A stretch of 64,000 nt of DNA, taken from positions 30,937,302 through 31,001,301 of the forward strand of contig NC_135013.1 of NCBI RefSeq assembly GCF_051020955.1. The letters run 5' to 3'. This DNA is from Megalopta genalis (taxonomy: Eukaryota > Arthropoda > Insecta > Hymenoptera > Halictidae). Below the pieces are notes generated by a model. That model was not told where the DNA came from. It saw nothing but the letters and a program-made list of their open reading frames with translations, and did not search any database. Positions 1 to 10,925 of the stretch are shown one piece after another (within the stretch, counting starts at the first letter, position 1; each line of letters opens with the position of its first letter). The position numbers and the translations under genes are program-made.

Positions 1-58
1 GCCATTTTGGTTGCAAGTGATTGTTCGACAAATATCGAACGATAGAGAGAAATCCAAC

Positions 59-3000
59 ATGGATCAAATCACGCCGAAAGAGGTGAAGATTCTGGAGAAT
101 CCAGAGGATATCCAGGAGAGGAGGGACCAGGTTTTGGGTCGGTATGCGAACTTCAAAGCCGAAGCTCGGAGCAAGAGAGACAAACTCGAGGACTCCCGTC
201 GCTTTCAGGTATACTTTCTAATTGCATGGACTTTCCGATGCTCATCTAGTGCATTGTTCAACGAAATTTCTTTCTCGACAGTATTTCAAGCGAGATGCGG
301 ACGAACTCGAGGGATGGATCTACGAAAAGTTGCAAGCTGCTTCAGACGAGAGCTACAAGGATCCGACAAATCTTCAGGCAAAAATACAAAAACATCAGGC
401 ATTCGAGGCGGAAGTCGCAGCTCACTCCAACGCCATTGTATCGCTTGACAACACAGGCTCCGAAATGATAGCTCAGCATCACTTTTTTAGCGATGTGATT
501 CGCAAAAGATTAGGTATATTAATGGTGCTGTTAGAATCTCGAGGGAATCTAAAAAAAGTTTTGACCGTACTAACAAAATACATTTTATCCTTCTAGAGGA
601 ACTCCACGATCTCTGGGAGCTGTTGCTCAGCCGACTGGCAGACAAGGGCCTCAAATTGCAGCAGGCTTTGGTACTCGTGCAATTTATCAGACACTGCGAC
701 GAAGTCATGTTTTGGATCCACGATAAAGAAGCATTTGTTACGACCGATGAATTTGGACACGACCTGGAACACGTTGAAGTGCTTCAGAGGAAATTCGATG
801 AATTCCAAAAGGATATGGCTAGCCAGGAATACAGAGTAACAGAAGTGAACGAATTGGCAGACAAACTACTCTTGGACGGACATCCTGAGCGTGATACTAT
901 TCTACGTAGAAAAGAGGAGCTGAACGAATCCTGGCAAAGACTCAAGCAGCTTGCTGTTTTGAGACAGGAAAAACTCTTCGGTGCGCACGAGATTCAACGA
1001 TTTAATCGCGACGCGGATGAGACGATGGCATGGATAGCCGAAAAGGATGTCGTACTGTCTTTCGATGACTTTGGTCGGGATCTCGCGAGCGTGCAGACGT
1101 TGCAAAGGAAACACGAGGGTATTGAACGCGATTTAGCTGCGTTGGAAGACAAAGTATACTCTCTGGGAACAGAAGCCGATCGTCTGGCCGCTATTCATCA
1201 AGCGGATCATTCGAAGCAGATTCAATCTAAGCGCGCGGAGATCTTGCAATCATGGGAGAGTCTCACAGCGAAAGCGAAGGAGCGACGTCTGAAGCTGGAC
1301 GAGTCTTACTATTTACACAGATTCCTGGCCGATTACAGAGACTTGGTTTCTTGGATGAATGACATGAAGGCGATTATATCTGCGGACGAACTAGCCAAGG
1401 ATGTAGCTGGTGCAGAAGCCCTCGTCGATAGACACCAGGAGCACAAGGGCGAAATCGACGCTAGAGCCGATAGCTTTGATGCCACCACATTAGCCGGCAA
1501 CAATCTTTTGGAGAAGAAACACTATGCCGCGGAAGAAGTAGCTAAAAAGTTGAATTCCCTTGCAGTGGATAAGCAATCGTTGCTGAGTCTCTGGGAAAAG
1601 AGGAGGATCCTGTATGAACAATGCGTGGATCTCCAACTATACTACAGAGATACGGAGCAGGCGGACGCGTGGATGGCGAAGCAAGAAGCGTTCCTCGCGA
1701 ACGAGGACTTGGGCGACTCCCTCGACAGCGTGGAAGCTCTGATAAAAAAGCACGAGGACTTCGATAAGTCCCTTGCCGCCCAAGAAGACAAGTTCAAGAT
1801 ACTGGACGAGTTTGCTGGTAAACTGATAGAAGGCGAACACTATGCGGCGGACGATGTGGCGCAGAGACGTCAGTCGCTTTTGGAGAGGCGCGCCGTTCTT
1901 CTGGAGAAATCTGCTCAGAGGAGACGACGGCTGGAAGACGCCTACAAGTTGCAACAGTTCGAGCGTGACTGCGACGAGACCAAAGGCTGGGTGAACGAGA
2001 AACTGAAATTCGCCACCGACGACAGTTACTTGGACCCCACCAACTTGAACGGCAAGGTGCAAAAGCATCAGAATTTCGAGCAAGAATTAAACGCCAACAG
2101 CACTCGTATGGCAGAGATGGTAGCGACTGGTCAAGAGCTGATCGAGGATGATCACTACGCCAGCGATCGCATCAGAACTCGCACCGACGAGATCATGAGG
2201 CTGTGGGAATGTCTGACCCAAGCCACAGAGAAGAAAGGAGCGAAGTTGCAGGAGGCTTCTCAGCAGCAACAGTTCAATCGTACCGTCGAAGACATCGAGC
2301 TGTGGTTGTCCGAGGTCGAGGGTCAACTAATGTCGGAGGACTATGGCAAGGATTTGACCAGCGTACAGAACCTTCAGAAGAAACACGCCCTGTTGGAGGC
2401 CGACGTCGCCTCGCACTCCGATAGGATCGACACCATCGCCCAGGCCGCAGAACAGTTTGTGAAGTCGGGTCACTTCGACGCCAACAACATCAAGGTCAAG
2501 CAGGACCAACTGCAGTCCCGATACGCCGCCTTGCAGCGACCGATGAGCGTTCGCAAGCAACGGCTGCTCGACTCTTTGCAAGTGCAGCAGTTGTTCAGAG
2601 ACATCGAGGACGAGGAGGCTTGGATCCGCGAGAAGGAGCCTGTCGCGGCATCCACCAACCGTGGCCGTGACCTGATCGGCGTGCAGAACTTGCAGAAGAA
2701 ACACCAGGCTGTTCTGGCCGAGATAAACAACCACGAGCCACGTGTTGCAGCCGTCTGCCAGGCTGGAGCAACGATGCTGCAGGAGAGCCACTTCGCCGCT
2801 GAGGAGATCAGCCAACGCTTGGCTGCACTGGACGAGCACTGGGGCCAGTTGAAGGAGAAAGCTCGGCAGCGTAAGACCGACTTGGACGATTCTCTTCAGG
2901 CCCACCAATACTTTGCAGACGCTAACGAAGCAGAGTCTTGGATGAAGGAGAAGAGACCCATCGTGATGAACGCCGACTACGGAAAGGACGAGGACAGCTC

Positions 3001-6000
3001 TGAGGCTCTGCTGAAGAAGCATGAAGCGTTGGTTAGCGATCTGGAGGCTTTCGCTAGCACTATAGCTGCGCTGAAGGAACAAGCTCAATCCTGTCGTCAA
3101 CAGGAGACTCCCACGATCGACATCACCGGGAAGGAATGCGTCGTCGCCCTGTACGATTACACGGAGAAATCGCCCAGAGAAGTGTCCATGAAAAAGGGCG
3201 ACACTCTGACGCTGCTAAATTCCAACAACAAGGACTGGTGGAAGGTCGAGGTCAACGACCGTCAAGGTTTCGTTCCAGCTGCATACGTAAAGCGAGTGGA
3301 ACCAGAGGCCGGGCTCAGCGCTTCGCAACAGAACTTGGCCAGAGAGCAGAGCTCCATTGCGGCCAGACAAGCGCAAATCGAAGGTCAGTACGATGACCTT
3401 CTGAGACTGGCACGCGAGCGACAGAACAAATTGAACGAGACCGCAAAAGCGTACGTGCTTGTCAGAGAGGCTGCAGAGTTAGCTACTTGGATCAAGGACA
3501 AGGAGAATCACGCTCAAGTTCAGGACGTCGGCGAAGATCTGGAACAGGTCGAGGTCATGCAGAAGAAGTTCGACGATTTCCAGGCGGACCTGAAGGCGAA
3601 CGAAGTACGCCTCGCTGAAATGAACGAGATCGCTGTTCAGCTGATGAGCTTGGGACAGACGGAGGCGGCCCTAAAGATTCAGACGCAGATTCAAGATCTC
3701 AACGAAAAGTGGACCAGTCTACAAACTCTCACTGCCGAGCGAGCCAATCAGTTGGGCTCAGCTCACGAGGTACAGCGGTTCCACCGTGACGTTGACGAGA
3801 CCAAAGATTGGATTCGTGAGAAGGATGCTGCTTTGAACAACGACGATCTTGGGAAAGATCTGCGCAGCGTACAGGCCCTGCAACGCAAGCACGAAGGTCT
3901 GGAGAGAGATCTGGCAGCGTTGGGGGATAAGATCAAACAGCTGGATGAGACTGCCAATCGTCTGATGCAGTCTCACCCGGAGACTGCTGAACAGACCTAC
4001 GCCAAACAGAAGGAGATCAACGAGGAGTGGACTCAGTTAACTGCGAAAGCCAACAGTAGGAAAGAGAAACTGTTGGATTCGTACGACCTCCAGCGCTTCC
4101 TCAGCGATTACAGAGATTTGATGGCTTGGATCAATTCGATGATGGGTCTGGTCGCTACTGAAGAGCTGGCTTCAGATTCTACCGGTGCCGAAGCTTTGCT
4201 GGACCGTCATCAGGTATATCCAACTTATCACAATAATAGAATAAAAGTTTATAGAGTCACTATATTGTAATCTAAATTATAGAATCACAGGGCAGAGATA
4301 GACGCACGATACGGCGTACTTCCAGAGGTACCAAAGTGTTTGAGCATGAATCGAACATTGTGCGACTTTGCCTCTGAATATATATTCTTACGATTAATCA
4401 TTTGACAGAGATTTTTCACATTTGTTGTTGACGAGCTGTCTTTGTTAACCCTCGTACGCTCCTCTAACAAAAGTGGGCGAAAAGTAAGGGAAGATTTTTT
4501 TTCTGCAATTAGATTTTGAGGAGCGTATGGGGGGAATTAAAGAAGGACGAATTGGCAGGTCGATGTTTTGTAATGAAGACACGCCTATTAACACATTGAA
4601 CGATTCTACGTGTGCTTCTTATAGTGCGATCGCTGCCTTTACGCTGCTTATCGTAGTATCTATTGTCGAGTGGGTTGAAACATATGCGCAACATGAGTGT
4701 GAACATTCGTTGGCTTTCTGGACGGGTTGTCTAAGCTTTCGTTTCTTGTGTTATAGGAACATCGTATAGAGATCGATGCCAGAGCAGGTACCTTCCAGGC
4801 GTTCGAGCTGTTTGGCCAGCAGCTTCTGCAGTCCAGTCACTATGCGAGCGTCGAGATCCAGGAGAAGTTGGAGTCTATGGCTGAAGCGAGACAAGAGCTG
4901 GAGAAAGCCTGGGTTCAGAGACGCATGCAACTCGATCAGAATTTGGAGCTGCAGCTTTTCTGCAGAGACTGCGAGCAAGCTGAGAACTGGATGAGCGCCA
5001 GGGAAGCTTTCCTGAGCAGCGCGGACACCGTAGACAGCAGTGACAACGTCGAGGCTCTGATAAAAAAGCACGAAGATTTTGACAAAGCGATCAAGTCCCA
5101 CGAAGATAAAATTGCTACCCTACAGACTCTGGCGGATCAATTGATAGCGGCCGAACATTATGCCGCCAAGCCGATCGACGAGAGACGTTGCCAAGTCTTG
5201 GACCGCTGGAAGCACCTCAAGGACGCTCTCATCGAGAAACGTTCAAAGCTCGGAGAGTCGCAGACCTTGCAGCAATTTTCGCGAGATGCCGACGAAATGG
5301 AGAACTGGATCGCCGAGAAATTGCAGTTGGCGACCGAGGAGAACTACAAGGACCCTGCGAACATCCAGTCGAAGCACCAAAAACATCAGGCGTTCGAGGC
5401 AGAGTTGGCAGCAAACGCGGACAGAATCCAGTCTGTGCTCGCCATGGGAGGCAATTTGATAGAGAAGCATCAGTGTGCCGGTTCCGAGGACGCTGTTCAG
5501 AAGAGGTTGGCCTCGATCGCGGACCAATGGGAATATCTCACGCAGAAGACAACCGAGAAGTCCATGAAGTTGAAGGAAGCAAACAAGCAACGCACCTATA
5601 TAGCCGCTGTCAAGGACCTCGACTTCTGGCTCGGTGAAGTTGAGAGTCTGCTGACATCTGAGGACGCGGGCAAGGATCTGGCCTCGGTGCAAAACCTGAT
5701 GAAGAAGCATCAGTTGGTCGAAGCTGACATTCAAGCTCACGAGGAGAGGATCAAAGACATGAACGGCCAGGCGGATTCGCTGATAGAGAGTGGCCAGTTC
5801 GATGCAGCCGGTATCCAAGAGAAACGACAGAGTATAAACGAGCGCTACGAGAGAATTCGCAATCTGGCTGCCCATCGACAGGCCAGACTAAACGAAGCCA
5901 ACACCTTGCATCAGTTCTTCAGAGATATCGCCGACGAGGAGTCCTGGATCAAGGAGAAGAAACTGTTGGTCGGTTCGGACGACTATGGTCGCGACCTAAC

Positions 6001-8183
6001 TGGCGTTCAGAATCTGAAGAAAAAACACAAGAGGCTGGAAGCAGAGTTGGGTAGTCACGAGCCCGCTATTCAAGCAGTCCAGGAAGCTGGGGAAAAGCTA
6101 ATGGACGTTTCAAATCTGGGTGTTCCCGAGATAGAGCAACGTTTGAAGTTGCTGAACCAAGCTTGGGCGGAATTAAAGCAACTGGCTGCTACTAGAGGAC
6201 AGAAATTAGACGAATCGCTGACTTATCAGCAGTTCCTAGCCAAGGTAGAAGAAGAAGAGGCTTGGATCACGGAGAAGCAACAACTGCTATCCGTTGAGGA
6301 TTATGGCGACACCATGGCTGCGGTACAAGGTCTTCTGAAGAAGCACGACGCATTCGAAACAGATTTTGCCGCTCACGGAGAACGTTGCAAGGGTATATGC
6401 GAAGCTGGCGAGGCTTTAATCAAGGCTGGCAATCATCGTGCAGACGCTATAGCTCAGCGATGCGCCCAACTGCGAAACAAATTGGAACAACTTGGCGCTC
6501 TTGCTGCTAGAAGGAAAACTAGGCTCAATGACAACTCTGCCTACTTGCAGTTCATGTGGAAGGCCGACGTCGTCGAATCCTGGATTGCCGACAAGGAAAC
6601 CCACGTTCGCTCCGAAGAATTCGGACGGGATCTGTCCACCGTTCAGACACTGCTCACCAAGCAGGAAACGTTCGACGCAGGTCTACACGCGTTCGAACAC
6701 GAGGGTATTCAAAATATCACCTCGTTGAAGGAGATGCTGGTGAAATCGGGACACGATCAAACGCCCAGCATTCAGAAACGCCATGCGGACGTTATCGCAC
6801 GCTGGCAGAAGCTTCTGGCCGACTCTGACGCCAGAAAACAACGCCTATTGAGAATGCAGGAACAGTTCAGGCAAATTGAAGAATTGTATCTGACGTTCGC
6901 TAAGAAGGCGTCCGCTTTCAACTCGTGGTTCGAAAATGCCGAGGAAGATCTAACCGATCCTGTTCGCTGCAACAGCATCGAGGAAATTCGTGCACTGAGA
7001 GAGGCTCACGCGCAGTTCCAGGCTAGCCTGTCCTCCGCCGAGGCTGATTTTGAAGCATTAGCTGCTTTGGATAGACAAATCAAGAGCTTCAACGTTGGTC
7101 CCAACCCGTACACCTGGTTCACAATGGAGGCGTTAGAGGATACATGGAGGAATCTGCAGAAGATCATCAAGGAGCGTGACGTGGAACTCGCAAAGGAAGC
7201 TCAACGCCAAGAGGAGAACGACAAACTGCGAAAAGAATTTGCTAAACATGCCAATGCATTCCATCAATGGTTGGCCGAAACAAGAACGTCCATGATGGAG
7301 GGGTCAGGGTCCCTAGAACAACAGTTGGAAGCTACAAAGAGGAAGACGCAAGAGGTCCGCGCTCGTCGTCAAGATTTGAAAAAGATAGAAGATCTGGGAG
7401 CCATTCTGGAGGAACACCTGATCCTGGACAATCGATATACAGAGCACAGCACAGTAGGGTTGGCGCAGCAATGGGACCAGTTGGATCAGTTGGGAATGCG
7501 TATGCAGCATAACCTGGAGCAACAGATACAAGCACGAAATCAATCCGGTGTTTCTGAAGATGCTCTTAAGGAGTTCTCCATGATGTTCAAGCACTTCGAC
7601 AAGGACAAGAGTGGACGTCTCAACCATCAAGAATTCAAATCCTGCCTAAGAGCGCTTGGCTACGACCTGCCCATGGTGGAAGAAGGACAACCGGATCCAG
7701 AATTTGAGAACATCCTTGGTTTGTCCTCGCTTGAATACTTATCGAAAGCCTATTAACTCTCACATGCTTGGTAATATCACTTCGTATTTTTCTTCTGTTC
7801 CGCAGATATTGTAGATCCTAACAGAGACGGTTATGTGTCGCTACAAGAGTACATGGCGTTCATGATCAGCAAGGAAACAGAGAACGTGCAAAGTTCGGAA
7901 GAAATCGAGAACGCTTTCCGTGCAATTACAGCTGCAGATCGGCCGTACGTTACGAAAGAAGAACTGTACGCTGTGAGTATATCTCGAGACCAGTTTATTC
8001 AGTTTGTAAATTCAGCTGCTGTTACTAATACTAATCTCGTATATCTGATTCCAGAATCTCACCAAAGAAATGGCCGATTACTGCGTTGCCCGCATGAAAC
8101 CATACGTCGACCCGAAGACAGAACGACCTATCACAGGGGCATTAGATTATATCGAATTTACTCACACACTTTTCCAAAATTAA
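59..8183 (+). CDS. alpha-Spec: alpha-spectrin, complete coding region in six exons
   Basis: Coding exons: 59-208, 282-513, 597-4213, 4757-7718, 7806-7972 and 8055-8183. All junctions are GT-AG and the phases join, giving 2418 residues, close to the 2415 of Drosophila alpha-spectrin. The first ATG before the conserved TPKEVKILE segment sets the start. The protein is a chain of spectrin triple-helix repeats. An SH3 domain sits at about residues 973-1032 (ALYDY; WWKVEV; GFVPAAYV). Two EF-hand loops follow near the C-terminus, at residues 2281-2292 and 2324-2335. As a family, alpha-spectrin pairs with beta-spectrin to form the actin-linked submembrane skeleton; the partial N-terminal repeat makes the tetramer contact. 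Exons 3 and 4 are unusually long (3617 and 2962 bases). The window starts just upstream of the ATG, so promoter and most 5' UTR are missing. Identity is certain; exon edges were placed by eye. Confidence 0.97.
4283..4405 (+). pseudogene. decayed tandem copy of the start of alpha-spectrin exon 4
   Basis: This stretch lies in the 543-base intron between exons 3 and 4. Directly after a TAG acceptor, the frame that continues exon 3 reads NHRAEIDARYGVLPE. The real exon 4 begins EHRIEIDARAGTFQA. The ungapped match reappears further on: DFASEYI aligns with HYASVEI at residues 28-34. A TGA stop closes the frame at 4403-4405. A GT at 4328 would bound an in-frame 45-base mini-exon (4283-4327), but GTACCA is a weak donor. 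The simplest reading is a dead duplicate exon. A rarely used 15-residue cassette is possible. Confidence 0.6.
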
Positions 8184-8522
8184 TTTCCGAACTTAATTAC
8201 ACATAAATTATTCTCTTTTTAATACAACGACGATTAAATGATAGCAGCAGAAACGTAAGACGCTTACTTGTTTTATTAAACACCTCGCTACTTTCACGGA
8301 ACGTATATGTAATCAATCTTGATATTACGCTTGACATCATTAATCTTGATTTTATTTGCAGCACGCGTTTCGCGACTTGGTCTTTGTATCGGTACATGCA
8401 GTATCTATTAATGGAGCATCTTCAGAAATAAATTATGCATTTTAAGTAGAAAGCACAAAAGATTTAATTATAAGTTAATTACAGATTATCAAGTCAGGAT
8501 AATGGGAATTAAATAATACGCG
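8184..8522. terminator. convergent 3' ends of alpha-spectrin and WDR46
   Basis: Only 339 bases separate the two stop codons. An AATAAA signal for alpha-spectrin lies at 8427-8432. For WDR46 (minus strand) the first AATAAA candidates are TTTATT on the plus strand at 8349-8354 and 8272-8277. Use of these signals would make the two 3' UTRs overlap antisense by roughly 100 bases or more. No coding potential was seen. Cleavage sites are inferred. Confidence 0.6.
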
Positions 8523-10397
8523 TTATCTAGTTTTCGATACAAATCTGTTCAACACTCCATAATCCTTCATCCGCGGCTTTTCTGTTTCTTTCACTTCCGG
8601 CAGTACGTTTGCCTGCCGAATAGTGGCAACGTATTCCTAAAACAATGAACGTTTAGTATTTGCAACACGCATACAGTCGGTAATAATGCTTACTTACCCT
8701 TCGGTTCAAGTCCTTCAGAATCTTTTTCGTTTTAATAACTTTAGCTGTTCCACCTCTTCCTTTAGCTTTCGTTCGACGCGGTTTAAATTCTATATCCTTT
8801 GGTTTAAGATACTGCAAATAAGATGCATTAATAATAAAGATGTTGCATTGTTCCGATAATAATCGTTAATGTACATTTTAATTAAGACTTACCAAGAGTT
8901 TCTTCCTTGCTTCTATTTTGTCCTCCAAACTAGGTACGTCCACCTCCGCTATGGCAACCGGATCCAAAGTAATAAGTTCGGGCTGAATCTTATCTAGGAG
9001 AGCTTTCACTTCAGCTTCGCGTCTCTGACTCTTGGCTTGGAATGGATTAATTTCCAGAGCATCATAATTAGCTTCCCCGCTTCCAGGTATCAGAAGAGAC
9101 GAGACTCCTCGCATTGTACCAATACCCAGGACATCCTCGAACGGGCAGAACTGCAGACTCGTTACTGTCCAGTCGGCCTTGTGCCGCAAATATGGTTTCA
9201 TTTCATTATCTAATGGTCTGATGCAACGAAAAATATTAATATTGCCATTATACATATAGAAATTATTATAGTATGTTGTACCTGTAAACCTCCACTACAT
9301 TCCCCATTGCCATGGCCAACTGACCACGGTCACTGTAAGACAAATGTTGAACTGGAGATCGTGTTTGGTAATTATGTACTGGACCAGTCAACTGTCTAAC
9401 GTCCCACACCTTTACAAAATTTGCTACACAGCTAGTCGCCATAAGAGTGCCCTGAGGATGTACAGCTAATGCGTTTATTGCCTGCTTATGGCACAACATT
9501 TTTGCTAATGGATCTCTACTGTTTGGCGACCACATAGAGACCACTCCTTTTGAACTACCCACACATAGTACTGCATTATATGGATTCTGTGTCATTGCCT
9601 GTATACATCCAAGTTTGGCATTGTATACATTAACCATGTTTCCTATTGAGACATCAAGCCAAGCTAAGTAGCCTTCTCTGGAGCCAGTGGCAAGTAAAAA
9701 ATGATAAGGTAAGAACTCCATCTTGTTTACTTTATGCATTTGCTTTAGACAGTGCAGTTCAATTCCTTGATTATCATATACATATACCCAATCCTTTTGT
9801 GCTACGGCAAACATGGTCTCAATGTGTAACCATGAGACATCGTGGACTGATTCCATTACATTCATCTCGCAGGCCAACTGCTTCGTGACCCAATCTAAGG
9901 CAGCTACATGTCCTTTCCGTCCACCCAGAACAAGGTGCCTACCATTTCTTGTGTACTTTATATAGTATGGGCCAAAATCTAGTTTTAATGAAAAATGCTT
10001 AGTCGCGCTAGTTATATCTACATTCTCTGCAATCTGTGACTGCCTAAATCGTGTTGTTCGTTCTCCTGGTTCTGTTTCCAAACAACCATAATCTTCAGTC
10101 AGTAATATCTCTGCTCGAGCTGTATCCTTTACAGTCTCGTCTATAACTTTCTCCTTTGCTATCAACTTTTGTCTTTGCACTTTGTTCTGTATCCTAGATG
10201 TTTTACGCTTTAAATCAATTCCTTCTCCCCTACTGTGCATCGCCAATCGCTTTGAGCTAATGTTCAAAGCTGGCTGCTTCTTACGGTATTTGCTTCCTGT
10301 AAATATTATTAGGAACATTAACTTATGATGTAAAAATTAATACTAATTAATAATTACATAGTATTGTTATAATTCAGAAATTACTTATATGCTTCAT
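8523..10397 (-). CDS. WDR46: WDR46 / UTP7, small-subunit processome WD40 protein
   Basis: Minus-strand exons in transcript order: 10397-10385, 10296-9282, 9217-8893, 8811-8698 and 8636-8523. The GT-AG phases fit and give 526 residues. Recognisable family segments are FGPYYIKYTRNGRHLVLGGR, the VAQKDWVYVYDNQGIELHC blade, EFLPYHFLL, NPYNAVLCVGSSKG and the C-terminal BING4-type block (RPLDNEMKPYLRHKADW through PGSGEANYDALEINPF). UTP7/WDR46 proteins are nucleolar scaffold subunits of the U3 processome needed for early 18S rRNA maturation. The C-terminus is lysine/arginine rich, as expected for a pre-ribosome factor. The start is least certain. Exon 1 codes only MKHI plus one base, but it has an in-frame upstream stop, a good donor and the right phase. 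Confidence 0.93.
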
Positions 10398-10925
10398 TTT
10401 GCGTCAATCTTCTTCCTGCTTAGGATTATAACATCACCTAATAATAAATAGAAAGTTGTCTTACGTTACTGAGGTTATACTTCTATCATTTTCTACAAAC
10501 AAACCACATGTGTTAAGCAGGTAGTGCCTCTTACGACAAAATTTTGAACTGAAGTTAAAGATTCGTACAAAACGCCAAATCACATAATTACGAAATGCTC
10601 AAATTGTGGGTAACATGACCGATAAGATAAAAAGCCCTCTGAAAATGCACTGTGATGTTATTTTTTATGTTTCAAAAATATGTTACAAATCTATAATCTA
10701 TGATACATACAAATCGCAACTGCAATTGCAGCGCCGTTTCTGTTGATTGGTTGATTTTCAAAAGATTCTATCCAATCAGCGTTGACTCATAGATCGCAGA
10801 TCGCGGCCGCGGCTCCTCATAACAAAACAATATGGCTGCTTGTATTACGCACAACGGGAAGCAGACCGGGATGCGTTCGTGAAACGTGAACACTAAAAAA
10901 ATTGTGATTGATTTTCATTGTTGAC
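10398..10925. promoter_or_regulatory. divergent promoter region between WDR46 and Hen1
   Basis: The two start codons are 528 bases apart on opposite strands. The segment holds ATTGG (10746-10750) and CCAAT (10772-10776) in opposite orientation, about 25 bases apart. An AP-1-like TGACTCA follows at 10783-10789, then a short GC-rich block with GCGGCCGC at about 10803. Paired CCAAT boxes without an evident TATA fit a bidirectional housekeeping promoter. Transcription starts probably lie on either side of 10740-10860. Function is inferred. Confidence 0.5.

Noticed and set aside
4527..4769. 80-residue open frame with a hydrophobic stretch in an alpha-spectrin intron
   Set aside because: It runs across the intron into exon 4, has no recognised similarity and is explained by chance.
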